In this document: positions 12,151-23,112 of the stretch, one piece after another
Position numbering within the stretch: the stretch's first letter is position 1
Layout: each line of letters opens with the position of its first letter
Position numbers and translations under genes: made by a program
Source: Saccopteryx bilineata
Taxonomy: Eukaryota; Chordata; Mammalia; Chiroptera; Emballonuridae
DNA length: 64,000 nucleotides
Assembly (NCBI RefSeq): GCF_036850765.1
Contig: NC_089495.1
Coordinates: forward strand, 23,404,875-23,468,874
Direction of reading: 5' to 3'
The notes under the pieces: generated by a model
Databases searched by the model: none
Told to the model about the DNA's origin: nothing
The model's input: only the letters and a program-made list of their open reading frames with translations

Positions 12151-12810
12151 CAGAGGTCCCCAACCCCCAGGCCGCGGACCGGTACCAGTCTGTGGGCTAT
12201 TTGGTACTGGTCCACAGAGAAAGAATAAATAACTTACATTATTTCCATTTTATTTATATTTAAGTCTGAACGATGTTTTATTTTTAAAAAATGACCAGAT
12301 TCACCTGACCAGGCAGTGGCGCAGTGGATAGAGCGTTGGACTGGGATGCAGAGGACCCAAGTTCGAGACCCTGAGGTCACCAACTTGAGCGCGGGCTCAT
12401 CTGGTTTGAGCAAAAGCCCATCAGCTTGAACCCAAGGTCGCTGGCTCCAGCAAGGGGTTACTCAGTCTGCTGAAGGCCTGCGGTCAAGGCACATATGAGA
12501 AAGCAATCAGTGAACAACTAAGGTGTTGCAACGCGCAATGAAAAACTAATGATTGATGCTTCTCATCTCTCTCCGTTCCTGTCTGTCTGTCCCTGTCTAT
12601 CCCTCTCTGACTCATTCTCTGTCTCTGTAAAAAATAAATAATTTTTTAAAAAAATGACCAGATTCCCTCTGTTACATCCGTCTGAGACTCACTCTTGACG
12701 CTGGTCTCAGTCACGTGATACATTTAGCCATCCCATCCTAAAGGTTGGTCCGTGAAAATATTTTCTGATATTAAACTGGTTCGTGGCCGAAAAAAGGTTG
12801 GGGACCAGTG
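12151..12810 (-). mobile_element. hAT-type element split by a SINE-A
   Basis: Same family as 6590-6919, inverted. It is flanked by ATTTAGAG at 12143-12150 and 12811-12818. Its 330-bp body is interrupted by a SINE-A at 12303-12642. Confidence 0.88.
12303..12642 (+). mobile_element. SINE-A nested in hAT
   Basis: ACCTGACCAGGCAGTGGCGC head. AAAATGACCAGATTC of the hAT is repeated on both sides, so the SINE arrived after the hAT. Confidence 0.92.
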
Positions 12811-13068
12811 ATTTAGAGTGCTTCAAGTTAAAAGATGTAAGCACTGATAAGAAATAACCAGAGGAAACCAACTAGGAAAGGAACAGTCACTGGTACAGGA
12901 CCTCAAATCAAAGACCCATCTTCTCCCCTCAATTCTAATCCCTAACAGCAACATGACTCTAGGCAATCCACAAGGCTGCTCCAAATCCAATTTAATTATA
13001 AGATAAAATGAGGATATTTCCAATGTTGTCTACCCCAATTATAAGAAAAAAAATGAGAACGCAATTGT

Positions 13069-13402
13069 TTTTAAGGTGAGAGGAGGGGATATAGTGAGAC
13101 AGACTCCCGCATGCGCCCCAACTGGGACCCATCCGGCAACGCCACCTGGGGTGGATGCTCCAGTACAAAGCTATGTTTAGCACCCGAGGCTGACAGCAGC
13201 ACTGAGACCAACCGAGCCATCCTCAGCACCGGGGCCAGCCTCAAACCAATTGAGCCACTGATGCCGGAAAAGAGAGAGCGAAGTGGGAGAAGGGGAGGGG
13301 AGAGAAGCAGATGGTCGCTTCTCCTGTGTGTTCTGACTGCAATCAAACCCGGGACATCCATTTGCTGGGCCGGCACTCTATCCACTGAGCATCTAGCCAG
13401 AT
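13069..13402 (-). mobile_element. SINE-B, old diverged copy
   Basis: The GAGTCTGTCTCACTA end and GGAGAAGCGACC body are recognisable on minus, but internal sequence differs widely from the other SINE-B copies. Confidence 0.75.
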
Positions 13403-14599
13403 CTGAGAAGGTGATTTTTAAAATAGTAAAGCTTTACAAATATGTTATTTGGGTATTACTATTTTCAGTTGGATTTTAAAAGAAATAATGATTACACTGT
13501 GCTAAGCAAGAGACCATCTTATGGCGTGGGAAAGTATGAGAATTCAAATGATAAGGTGCAGGCAACAAGACTAAGACAGGAAACACCTGTTTATTCCACC
13601 TTGTCAAGACAACTAACTAACCAAGGCTTTTAAACATGATTTTAACACAATAACTTAAATAAAAAGACTTACAGTTTAAAAAGACCTAAATGCTCAGAGG
13701 ATTTGACCCTCACAACGTTAGGAGATAAAAAGTATCCATTTTATTCTTATGATAGGTAAAGTATGAAGTAAAGAGTTATGGTTCAGGTCACAACAGCTGG
13801 AACTACTTGCACCAGAACCCAAAGATCCTAATTCCTAAATCAGTGCTACCTGCTCCACACCTTAAATGCTGGGAAAAGGCTTTTTCCAGCACACAAAGGT
13901 GTGCTCTTGATAACGTTCAAAGGCAACCGGCGCAGAAAGCTTACTGTCTGTGGATCACCATCGCACGCTCCGCCTAACTTTTCCTCCTTTTTCTCAGAAG
14001 ACCCTTCAATTATTTGTAGTGTTACCTGTGTGGTGGACAGGGCACATCACCCTGCCCGTTTGACACTGAAAAAACAAACAAAAAAAACCCCACCACAACT
14101 CTGGGAGTTCACGTGTCCACGTGTCACCGAGGGACACGGAGAAGCCAAAATTAAGTCACGATCTTCTGACTCCACGTTCTTTCCACTATACCGTTCCACT
14201 TCTGTCACCTTTCCTGTCTTGTTTCTGTCGCTGCCTAAGCCTCAGAGATGCCACTGGCACCTAGGAACCCCCCCCCCCCCATGAACTGCTAGCAAGCTGA
14301 GAAGACACTGTCTACGTCTTAAATGACAAATACAGAGGTGGGAGGAAAATGTCATAGACAAAAGTGGAGCGGTTTCCAGAGGGAGGGGGGCGGGGGGACG
14401 AGAGTAAAAAAAAAAAAAAAAATGTCCCGCAGCGTTTCGCCTCGGAAATATCTTTAGACTTCGCAGAAAACAACTATTATAACTAAAGTTGAGGAATCAT
14501 TACAAAGTAGGTCTCCAAAAGACAGATTAAAAAAAAAAAAAAGATCGTGAACAAGCATCTAAATCACAGCCTGCATGTAACTGGCTGGACACCGTGCTT
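13403..14599. other. GTF2E2 intron 1, mostly unique
   Basis: A MIR-like piece may lie near 13700-13830. Homopolymer runs occur at 14269-14280 (C), 14405-14422 (A) and a G-rich run at 14381-14401 near the CpG island. No exon is recognised. Confidence 0.45.
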
Positions 14600-15270
14600 C
14601 CCCAAACTCCGCACACTCGGTTCGCTCGGCCACCGCTCCTGTCACCTCGGGGGCTAGGAAGAGACGACCCAACTGCGAAGGTCCCCTTTCCCACCCGAAA
14701 GTTTGCTCAATAAGCCACCGGCCTAAACGACGATGCTCCCAGGAGTCGTTCCGGCAGCGCCAGCCTCCCCAGGGCTGGAAAACTCGCTCGCCCGTGGTAG
14801 GTGGCGCTCCGAGGAACAACAGGCCAGAGCTCCGCGCCCCCCACCCGGCGGCCGGAGCCCCTTACCTGGGCTAAGAGGGCCGCCCCGCGCGACTCGATGC
14901 CGCCTCTCCGCGCCTCCGCCTCGGCCTGCCACCCACGCCCGCGTGGCTGCCGCTTCCAGCTCCTGGTCAGCGCCGCCGCCGGCCCAACCGCACAGCCAGC
15001 GCTGTCCCGCCAGGCCGAGCTCTCGGCACTGGCGGCGACGAAAGCACAAGCGACTCGGCCTGGAGCCCCGCCCGCCACTTCCTGATCGGGTTGCTAAAGA
15101 CTCGATCCCGACAGCCACCGCGGCGCCTCCACCGCCTAGAACGCGCGTGCGTGGTCACGTGCTCCTCTCGGGGTACCACGGGAGGAAAATCAGCCAGCTT
15201 GGAGCGTTTTGCATCTCCTTGACAACGGGAGAATGGCTGGGCGGGACGGAGAACCTAACTAGGTAAGAGA
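14600..15270 (-). promoter_or_regulatory. CpG-island promoter of GTF2E2
   Basis: This stretch is strikingly GC- and CpG-rich against AT-rich surroundings and holds no SINE. Visible sites include a GC box (GCCCCGCCCGCC, 15065-15076), an ETS-type core (ACTTCC, 15077-15082, GGAAGT on minus) and an E-box CACGTG at 15156-15161. There is no clear TATA box, as usual for housekeeping genes. A plus-strand consensus donor (AG|GTAAGA at 15261-15268) leaves room for a divergent transcript. Factor binding is inferred from motifs only. Open frames across the island on both strands look like by-products of GC content. Confidence 0.75.
14866..15085 (-). other. GTF2E2: GTF2E2 exon 1, 5' untranslated (inferred)
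   Basis: On the minus strand a GC-rich segment ends at CCCAG followed by the donor GTAAGG (donor at 14865-14860). It lies in the CpG island upstream of the first coding exon, whose acceptor is at 10363. This fits a short noncoding first exon. The transcription start near 15085 is a guess from the GC box and ETS-like site there. Confidence 0.6.
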
Positions 15271-16258
15271 TGACTAGCAGCCGCCAAGATGGAAAAAAAA
15301 TGTTTCCATTGTAGAAATGTAAATAAAGCTCCTGGATCCTCCTCCAGCTGCTCTGGAATCTTTTTAACTTAAGTCGTAATGGGAGTTTTCAAGTTACTGT
15401 CTACTAGGTGATTTGTGACTTTGCATCAAATGCCAGTTACAAGCATCTAAATTAAAAAAAAAAAAATTGTCCCAGCTCTCTCTATTTGCAAGTGAGGAAA
15501 CAAGAGGCCCAGGGAAGCTAAATGACTTGATCAAAACATCAAAGGCAAATCCTGGAGTGAGGCTGTTTCTGAATTCCAACCACCACATGTATGAACACTT
15601 TCCACCACACCTGTGAACTTGTTAGTGGCAGAAAAATTGCACCAGGATTAGCAACGAGTTAGGTTCGACCGTGGTTGGTTCAGCAACCTTGGTACTTGCT
15701 TTCTAGCTAAGAAAGAATTCAGAGCCAAGACTCAAACTATAAGTTTAGATGTCATCTTCAGGAGTTAATACTTAAAGGAGTGGCCGTGCACTGGCCAGTA
15801 GTTTTGCCTATTGCTAGGCACCTGGCACTCTCCGGCCTTGTGACCCTCTGCGCCTGCCCCATTGTTCCTGCTCTGCTCATGCCTGTCTGCCTACTACAAA
15901 CTTTCAGAAGAGGATTTCAAATTCAGGAGCAACATAAAGGTGTAGAAATAAAATGACAAGGAAGATTAATTGGCCTTGCCCACAGCCTGCAATCTACTGG
16001 AGTGTGTCAGAGTTGTGGCTGTCTTTTCCACATTCATAATCCAAAATGGCAGCATAGCCTGAGTTCAACTATTCTGTAGCTGTCATTTAATTTCTTAGTA
16101 CTGGTTACTCCTCAAGTTACTTAATCTGTGTTGGTTTTCTCATCAGGAATAATTGTACTATCACAATTGCTCTGACACCTTGAGAAAATGTAACTTTGAA
16201 TAACAATATAAATATAGTAGGGCCCTGTAGGGCTAACAATATAAATATAGTAGGGCCC
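15271..16258. other. Intergenic DNA upstream of GTF2E2
   Basis: A MIR-like stretch (GCAAGTGAGGAAACAAGAGG, about 15488) is present. A segment at 15640-15950 has LTR-like composition but no ends or target duplication I can define. No gene is recognised. Confidence 0.4.
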
Positions 16259-16266
16259 TGTAGAGC
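16201..16266. repeat. 33-bp tandem duplication
   Basis: Two adjacent copies of a 33-bp unit (TAACAATATAAATATAGTAG and following GGGCCCTGTAGGGC) differ at one position. The second copy crosses the edge of the LTR at 16259. Confidence 0.85.
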
Positions 16267-16811
16267 TAGTAGTTACAGCTGTCATCGTGGCCTTGCACAT
16301 ACAGGTTCCCATTAGATTCAGGCAGACAGTAAAGAAACAGTGGAGCCAAAAAATGGAGGGCCATCCTTTATTAAAGTCTTGCACCGGCTGACAAGCAAAC
16401 ACACAGAGAAAACACTTCCTTCTTCATTCATTCAGAGCTCACAAAGCTACTGACATATTCTCCAGTTCCACAACCAGGGGAATCTTTTCCTGTTCCTTCT
16501 GGAATCAAAGGCCACCAGTCTCAGCGGAGCTCACCAAAGCCCCTCACCTCTGGTTCCCATCTGCACATCTTCTCCCTTCTCTCTGCACAAACTCTGCAAA
16601 AACATGGCTTTCTCCCTTCTCTTTTCAACACTTTCTGACTCAAAAACCTCTCCTCCAGCAAACATTAGCAAGACAATGGCCCTTCCCAAGCAGGAAGGTA
16701 ATTTGCAGTTTCACAGATCACATACCTGGCGCTGCCCAGAGACATTTTTTAACACTAAAAGTGAGCAAACTCAAAAAAAACTACAAATTTTACAAACTCA
16801 TTTGCCCAACA
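16259..16811 (-). mobile_element. Solo LTR of an endogenous retrovirus (5-bp duplication)
   Basis: On minus it begins TGTTGGGC and ends CTCTACA, with AATAAA at 16372-16367 about 110 bp before the end, a U3-R-U5 layout. GGCCC (plus strand) lies at both edges (16254-16258 and 16812-16816). A 5-bp duplication is usual for ERVL/class III. No viral genes are next to it, so it is a solo LTR. Confidence 0.62.
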
Positions 16812-17124
16812 GGCCCCGAGGTTTTACAACCCAATAAAGCCAGAGACTAACTGGCAAAAACCTGGCAAGGTGTAATGGGAAGAAGGAGCACACATCAAGT
16901 ACAAAAGTAATTCCAAAGCTTAAACTCAATAAACATGAGCCAGTATCAATTAATTTTTATTTCATCATTGCTTTCTCCAGGGATTATATAAATTCCAGTT
17001 CCTCATACCCTTATAGGATCAGTTCTATCATTCTACTGGCTACCTTATCAATGAGTGAGAGACTTAGTATACAAATGGACAATAGCTGGACTATCAATGA
17101 TAATAAAACTCTGACTCACATAAG

Positions 17125-17507
17125 TAAGGTGACCAATCGTCCTCCTTTAGGGAGGACAGTCTTTTTGTAAGTTCCGTCCTCCCTTGAAAAGTGTCCTCCT
17201 ACATGTCCTCCTTTTTGATATTGGAAGACTAATCTGTAAATGTCCGTATTTCATCTTATGCAGAGTCAATCCTTTGCTTGTGATGTGATGTATTTGTATC
17301 TAAATGAGTACTTTTTTCTTACAATTATTATTAAAAGTTAACAGGCATATAAGCATAATTACAATGTAAAATATTACAAATGTTTTTATTATGCATTTAT
17401 CATATTACAGTGTATTATTGTTACAATGAATAAAATGTTTATTTATGATATTGTTTCTTCAATTTATTTTTGTCCTCCTTTTTATTGTAAAAAAGTTGCT
17501 CACCTTA
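17125..17507. mobile_element. Short DNA transposon, family not recognised
   Basis: Ends TAAGGTGACC and the inverse of TAAGGTGAGC face each other, with an inner GTCCTCCTTT repeated inverted near both ends. ACATAAG flanks it at 17118-17124 and 17508-17514. No coding capacity. A 7-8 bp duplication with central TA suggests hAT, but I do not know the family. Confidence 0.65.
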
Positions 17508-17527
17508 ACATAAGAAACCAAGCCACA

Positions 17528-17705
17528 GTTGTAGCCAGATGGCTCAGTAGAGAGAGCATCATCCCAGCACACAGAGATCGTGGTTAGATCCCCGGTCACG
17601 GCACATGTGAGAAGCAGCCAGTGAGTGTGCAACTAATGGAACAACTAAGTGGAACAATGAGTTAGTTGATACTTCTCTCTCATATCAATGAAAAAATTTT
17701 AAAAG
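17528..17705 (+). mobile_element. SINE-D
   Basis: GTAGCCAGATGGCTCAGTAG head, GATCCCCGGTCACGGCACAT box, tail of GTGCAACTAATGGAACAAC type. Confidence 0.75.
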
Positions 17706-17973
17706 AAAAAGAAACCAAGCTACAACCTTTGCAACAGTCAGCTCAGAATAATCAGGTTTTGTTCAAAGGCTGCCAACTTCCCTGATTTAGATACACACTG
17801 CAACACACACATGCACATACACACTCACACCAGGACTAACCAGAGAAAACCCAATATGCTTCCCAAACCAATCACATAGACGCCACTTCTAGTTGCTTCA
17901 CCTCCAGCTTCCCCTTCCAACAAGCTTTAATCTCAACATACAAGGAGCATCCTTTTTCTTCCTTCTCACTATA

Positions 17974-18146
17974 TAAGCATACCTCGTCTTATTGCACTTT
18001 GCTTTTTTGCACTTCACTGGTGTTGCATTTTTTCCATATTGAAGCCAATATCCTCCACCAGCAAAAAGATTACAACTGTATTATTGCCATACTCGCTTTA
18101 GTCTGGTGATCTGGAACGGAACTGCAATGTCTCCGAGGTATGCCTA
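17974..18146. mobile_element. Tigger-type (pogo) miniature element
   Basis: Inverted ends TAAGCATACCTCG and CGAGGTATGCCTA lie between TA dinucleotides (17972-17973 and 18147-18148). ATTGCACTT near the left end is typical of Tigger ends. 173 bp, no coding capacity. Confidence 0.75.
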
Positions 18147-18405
18147 TAAGGCTTCCCCCCTTTCTGGTTGCCTTACAGGCTCTACCAAACACAAGGGATG
18201 GTGGCTGACTCTCTTGCTATAGCAAGACTTTGTAGTCTCTGTTCTCATTTAAGTGGTGCTCATTTATTTTCCCTTGTGTTAAATAAAACTTTGACACATG
18301 CTCATCTAGTCATGTGAGAATTGAGCTTAATTAAAGAAGCATGCTTTTACAGAGCTAGCTCTACCACCTAGAAAGCACTCGATGAACTGTTAAAAAATAA
18401 ACTGA

Positions 18406-18765
18406 GCCTGACCAGGCGGTGGCGCAGTGGATAGAGCGTCGAACTGGGATGCGGAGGACCCAGAATCAAGACCCCAAGGTCGCCAACTTGAGCGCGGGCT
18501 CATCTGGTTTGAGCAAAACTCACCAGCTTGGGCCCAAGGTCGCTGGCTCGAGCAAGGAGTTACTCGGTCTGCTGAAGGCCCGCGGTCAAGGCACATATGA
18601 GAAAGCAATCAATGAACAACTAAGGTGTCTCAACGAAAAACTGATGATTGATGCTTCTCATCTCTCCCCGTTCCTGTCTGTCTGTCCCTATCTATCACTC
18701 TCTCTGACTCTCTCTCTCTGTCTCTGTAAAAGGTAAAATAAATAAAACTTGTTTTAAAAAAAATT
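18406..18765 (+). mobile_element. SINE-A
   Basis: GCCTGACCAGGCGGTGGCGC head, full modules, A/T-rich tail. AAAATAAACTGAG-like sequence is on both sides. Confidence 0.9.
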
Positions 18766-19248
18766 TTTTTTTAATAAAAATAAATAAAAAAATAAACTGA
18801 GCTACGTTGAAAATTTGAAGTTTATTTGCACAAAGATAGATTAATATCAGGCAGCCTCAAACCAAAAAAGGTTGGGAACACTCCACTGAGAGAACTTGGG
18901 GAAAAGTTTTATAGCTAAAATGTAGGAACAAATCAAAGAAAGTGTTTGATTAGCCATAGTTTAAGCAATTTTCTTATTTGGGAAAGCCTAGTTAATAGGT
19001 TGTGCTTCATAGTTCCTAAGTTTCATTTTCGCAAATTCAAGTACATGGACTCTGGCTTAAGTTTCACTTTGCTTATGTAAGCTACCCGGGCATTAGAGCC
19101 ACCGCAGTCTAATTAGAGCCTTCTTGCTTAATTACGTTAACCAAATGCCCAGAATTATTCATTTCAATGTTTTGTGTCATCTCAGCCAGTTGGAACAGAT
19201 ATTGGACAGTTAAGCCTCCTAATGCCAATATTAGAATATGTTATTGAT

Positions 19249-19420
19249 GCCTGACCTATGGTAGCGCAGTGGATAAAGCATTGACCTGGAACTCTGAGGT
19301 TGCCAATTTGAAACCCTGGACTTGCCTGGTTGAGGCGCATATGAGAATTGATACTTCCCGCTTCTCTCCCCTTCTCTCTTGCTTTCTTTCCTCTCTAAAA
19401 ATGAATAAATAAAAATAAAG
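19249..19420 (+). mobile_element. SINE-C
   Basis: GCCTGACCTATGGTAGCGCA head, CTTGCCTGGTTGAGGCGCAT box, ATGAATAAATAAAAAT-type tail. Confidence 0.88.
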
Positions 19421-19689
19421 ATGTTGATAATCCAAGCCTCCAAATCTCAATTGCCCCTCCTTTACCCAAATATAAGCTGTTATTATCATTGCCAACTTGA
19501 AACCCACCCCTACAGTGCCCAGCAAACCATTAAAATTATAAATGATGGATGTTGTCAACCAGTTTCATCACTCCTGTTTATACAGCCTATTGCCTATGAC
19601 TAGGTCATAATGCTGAAAGCAATAACTGAATTCATTCAAAACACTTTTGGGTGATATCCTATATTGTGAAGATAATCCTCAAGTGAAGA

Positions 19690-19970
19690 CAAAAATGGGC
19701 TCCCTAACACAAAATTGAGACTCATGGACATGGATAAGAATGCAGTGGTTACCAGGGGGAGGGAAAGGGAAGAGAAGGAGGGGGTGGGGGAGGGGAGGGG
19801 CATAAAGAAAACCAAATAAAAGGTGACCGAGAACAATTGGACTTTGAGTGGTGGGTATACAACATAATCAAATATCAAAATGATCTAGAGATGTTTTCTC
19901 TGAATCTATATACTCTAATTGATCAATGTCACCCTGTTAAAATTAATTGTCTAAATAAAACTTTTAAAAA
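19690..19970 (+). mobile_element. L1 3'UTR fragment with G-rich tract
   Basis: GGTTACCAGGGGGAGGG and the following G-rich run (to about 19800), then AATCTATATACTCTAATTG and an A-rich end, resemble an L1 3'UTR. The G runs could form a G-quadruplex. Confidence 0.6.
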
Positions 19971-20639
19971 AGGGCTCCCTGTATGGCCAGTAATTAAGCC
20001 ATTTTTGTGTCAGAAGTACTTACACATGGACACTACAAATGAACTTTAAAAAGATTCCATTTGCCTGCTGATAATGCTGACTCTACAGCAATGACCAATT
20101 TAACCATTTCCAAACATCAGCCCAAATTATCTTGATTTCAGAGAATTCAAGATTTGGGGTTGAACACATATTTCTATTATGCCTTCTCATCCTTGTTGCA
20201 CAATATAGACACCATCTGGGTTGTTTCTGAGGGAGCCTCTAAACAGAGGTTAGGGAAGGCATACAAAAAATACCCCACTCTGAGGTGTGGGCCATCACTG
20301 TTTATAGGGACAGTTTTTGTGTCACATACACAGTCTCAACCACTGATGCTTAAATAAACCTTTATTATAATTAAAACCACCTACATATCGGCATCCTCAG
20401 TATTTCAGGTCAGAAGGGTGTGGCTAGTGTCAAATTATATAAAGAATGATTCAAGCTACTAATGCAATCTCAAGTATGTTATCTCATGAATGCTTATATA
20501 CCTTGCACATTTTTTGACTAAGTGTGGTAGCTTACTTAGGAAAAGATAATCTGTATGTTTTACAAAACATTCCTCTATCCTTACCAATCCAAATGGTCCC
20601 ATCCAAAAAGAATAACTCAACATAACTACAAGATTAATT

Positions 20640-21060
20640 CCAATGTAAAAGTTGTTTTTACTATTTTATAATTAAAAATATATAACATAAAATTTACTGT
20701 TTCAACCATTTTAAAGTGTACAAGTCAGTGGCATTAATTACATTCACATTATATAACCATCATCACTATTTCCAAAATTTTTCATCACCCCAAATGAGAA
20801 CTCTGTACCCATTAAGCAATAACTCCCCATTCCCTCCTCCCACTGCCCCTGGTAACTTCAATTCTACTTTCTGTGTCTATGAATTTGCCCTAGTTCTAGA
20901 TATTTTATGTAAGTGGAATAACACAGTATTTGTCTTTTTTGTGTCTTACTTATTTCACTTGATATGTTTTCAAGGTTCATCCATGTTGTAGCATGTATCA
21001 GTGCTTCATTCTTTTGTATGTAGTGGCTTAATTTTATATTTTAATTTTTTAATTACATAG
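20640..21060 (-). mobile_element. L1 3' region, antisense
   Basis: AAAGTGTACAAGTCAGTGGC, CACCCCAAATGAGAACTC and TTCATCCATGTTGTAGCATG are standard antisense L1 3'UTR/ORF2-end phrases. Confidence 0.7.
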
Positions 21061-21126
21061 TTGTTTGCATGAGGAAAATAATGAAACCAATTTTACCACA
21101 GGCTAATTGATATAAATAAGAATTAA

Positions 21127-21468
21127 GGCCTGAACAGGCAGTGGTGCAGTGGATAGAGCGTCAGACTGGGATGCGGAAGATACAGGTTCGAGACCCCGAG
21201 GTCGCCAGCTTGAGCGTGGGCTCATCTGGTTTGAGAAAAAATTCACCAGCTTGGACCCAAGGTCACTGGCTCAAGCAAGGGGTTACTCGGTCCATTGAAG
21301 GCCCATGGTCAAGGCACATATGAGAAAGCAATCAATGAACAACTAAGGTGTCACAATGCGCAACAAAAAACTAATGATTGATGCGTCTCATCTCTCCGTT
21401 CCTGTCTGTCTGTCCCTGTCTATCCCTCACTCTGACTCTCTGTCTGTGTAAAAAAATAAAAATAAATA
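21127..21468 (+). mobile_element. SINE-A
   Basis: GGCCTGAACAGGCAGTGGTG head. AAATAAGAATTAA is repeated at both ends. Confidence 0.9.
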
Positions 21469-21480
21469 AGAATTAAAACC

Positions 21481-21832
21481 TGGCCCTGGTCAGTTGACTC
21501 AGTGGCAGAGCGTCAGCCTGGCATGTGGAAATCCTGGGTTCGATTCCCGGCCAGGGCACACAGAAGCGCCCATCTGCTTCTCCACCCCTCCCCCTCTCCT
21601 TTCTCTCTATCTCTCTCTTCCCCTCCCACAGCCAAGGCTCCATTGGAGCAAAGTTGGCCTGGGCACTGAGGATGGCTCCATGGCCTTCACCTCAGGTGCT
21701 AGAATGGCTCTAGTTACAATGAAGCAACGCCCCAAATGGGCAAAGCATTGCCCCCTAGTGGGCATGCTGGGTGGATCCCAGTCAGGCACATGAGGGAGTC
21801 TGTCTCTCTACCTTCCTGCTTATTTCAGAAAA

Positions 21833-21835
<3 letters not shown>
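21481..21835 (+). mobile_element. SINE-B
   Basis: TGGCCCTGGTCAGTTGACTC head. It is complete to TTTCAGAAAAATAC and then runs into a CA repeat. Confidence 0.9.

Positions 21836-21873
<38 letters not shown>
21834..21873. repeat. (AC)n microsatellite
   Basis: About 20 AC units replace the usual A-rich tail of the SINE-B just before it. Confidence 0.95.
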
Positions 21874-21876
<3 letters not shown>

Positions 21877-21982
21877 TTAAGACCCTATGGCATCTCATCA
21901 ACATTATAATGAAATGACGAACACAATGTTATTCAAGGATCTACTGTACCACAGACTGGGTGGCTTAAATAACAAACACTTC

Positions 21983-22152
21983 TGCCTGACCTGTGGTGGC
22001 ACAGTGGATAAGAACATCCACCTGGAGTGCTGAGGTTGCTGGTCTAAAACCCTGGGCTTGCCTGGTCAAGGCACATATGAAAGTTGATGCTTCCTGCTCC
22101 TTTGCCCCTTCTCTCTCTCTCTCAAAAATGAATATACATAAAATCTAAAAAT
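21983..22152 (+). mobile_element. SINE-C
   Basis: GCCTGACCTGTGGTGGCACA head, CTTGCCTGGTCAAGGCACAT box, short A-rich tail. Confidence 0.88.
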
Positions 22153-22153
22153 A

Positions 22154-22260
22154 GCTTGACCTGTGGTGGGACTTGATACTTCCTGTTCCCCCTCCCTCTC
22201 TCTCTTTCTCTCTCTCTCCTCTCTAAAATGAATAAATAAAGTCTTTAAAAATAATCTAAA
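22154..22260 (+). mobile_element. SINE-C with internal deletion
   Basis: The head GCTTGACCTGTGGTGGGAC joins directly to the CTTGATACTTCCTGTTCC end. The middle of the SINE is missing. Confidence 0.75.
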
Positions 22261-22674
22261 AATAACAAACACTTCCCAGAGTTCTGTAGTCTGGAAAGTC
22301 CAAGATCAAGGTGCCAGCAGTTCTGGTGTCTAGTAAGAGCCTGCTTACTGGTTTGCATATGGCCGCCTCCTTGCTGTGTCCCCACGTGGTGGTGAGCAGA
22401 GAAAGATAGGTAGCAAGCGCTTCCTTTTCTGTTTATAAGGGTGCTAATCCCATCATAAAGGCTCCACCCACATGGCCTAATTACTTGCTAACACCATCAT
22501 ATTATGGGTTAGATTTCAACACGAATTTGAGGGGGACACAAACATGTAGTCCATAATAAGTATTAAATAAAATATTTTATACTAACTGTAAAGCACTCAT
22601 CAATGTACAGGTAATCAGTAAATTGTGATTATTAAAACAACTCTCCAGTTACTCTTTGCAAAGTTCACCACTGA

Positions 22675-23112
22675 GCCCTGTCTGGTTAGCTCGGCTGGTT
22701 AGAGCAGGGGTCCCCAAACTTTTTACACAGGGGGCCAGTTCACTGTCCCTCAGACCGTTGGAGGGCCGGACTATAAAAAAAACTATGAACAAATCCCTAA
22801 CACACTGCACATCTTTTTTTAAAGTAAAAATAACAAAACGGGAACAAATCCAATATTTAAAATAAAGAACAAGTAAATTTAAATCAACAAACTGACCAGT
22901 ATTTCAATGGGAACCATGCTCCTCTCACTGACCACAAATGAAAGAGGTGCCCCTTCCAGAAGTGCGGCGGGGGCCAGATAAATGGCCTCAGGGGCCTCAT
23001 GCGGCCCACGGACCGTACTTTGGGGACCCCTGGGTTAGAGCATTGTCCTGATACATCAAGGTTGCAGTTCACTCCCCAGCCAGGGCACACACAACCATCA
23101 ACCAGTGAATGC
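22675..23112 (+). mobile_element. SINE-D split by an hAT
   Basis: Head GCCCTGTCTGGTTAGCTCGG, then resumption at GGTTAGAGCATTGTCCTGAT after 23032. The two halves form one normal SINE-D when the hAT and one target copy are set aside. Confidence 0.88.
22705..23032 (+). mobile_element. hAT-type element nested in SINE-D
   Basis: Ends CAGGGGTCCCC and GGGGACCCCTG, flanked by GGTTAGAG at 22697-22704 and 23033-23040. The body holds CCAGTTCACTGTCCCTCAG and a distal GCGGCCCACGGACCG. 328 bp, noncoding. Same family as 56613-56983. Confidence 0.9.

Noticed and set aside
14733..15266. 177-codon frame on plus across the CpG island
   Set aside because: Overlapping frames exist on both strands, as expected from high GC with few stop codons. 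The peptide is Pro/Ala/Arg-rich with no family features, and the region is the GTF2E2 promoter and 5'UTR.
21834..21873. Regulatory (CA)n element
   Set aside because: It begins exactly at the SINE-B tail and is most simply a microsatellite grown from that tail.
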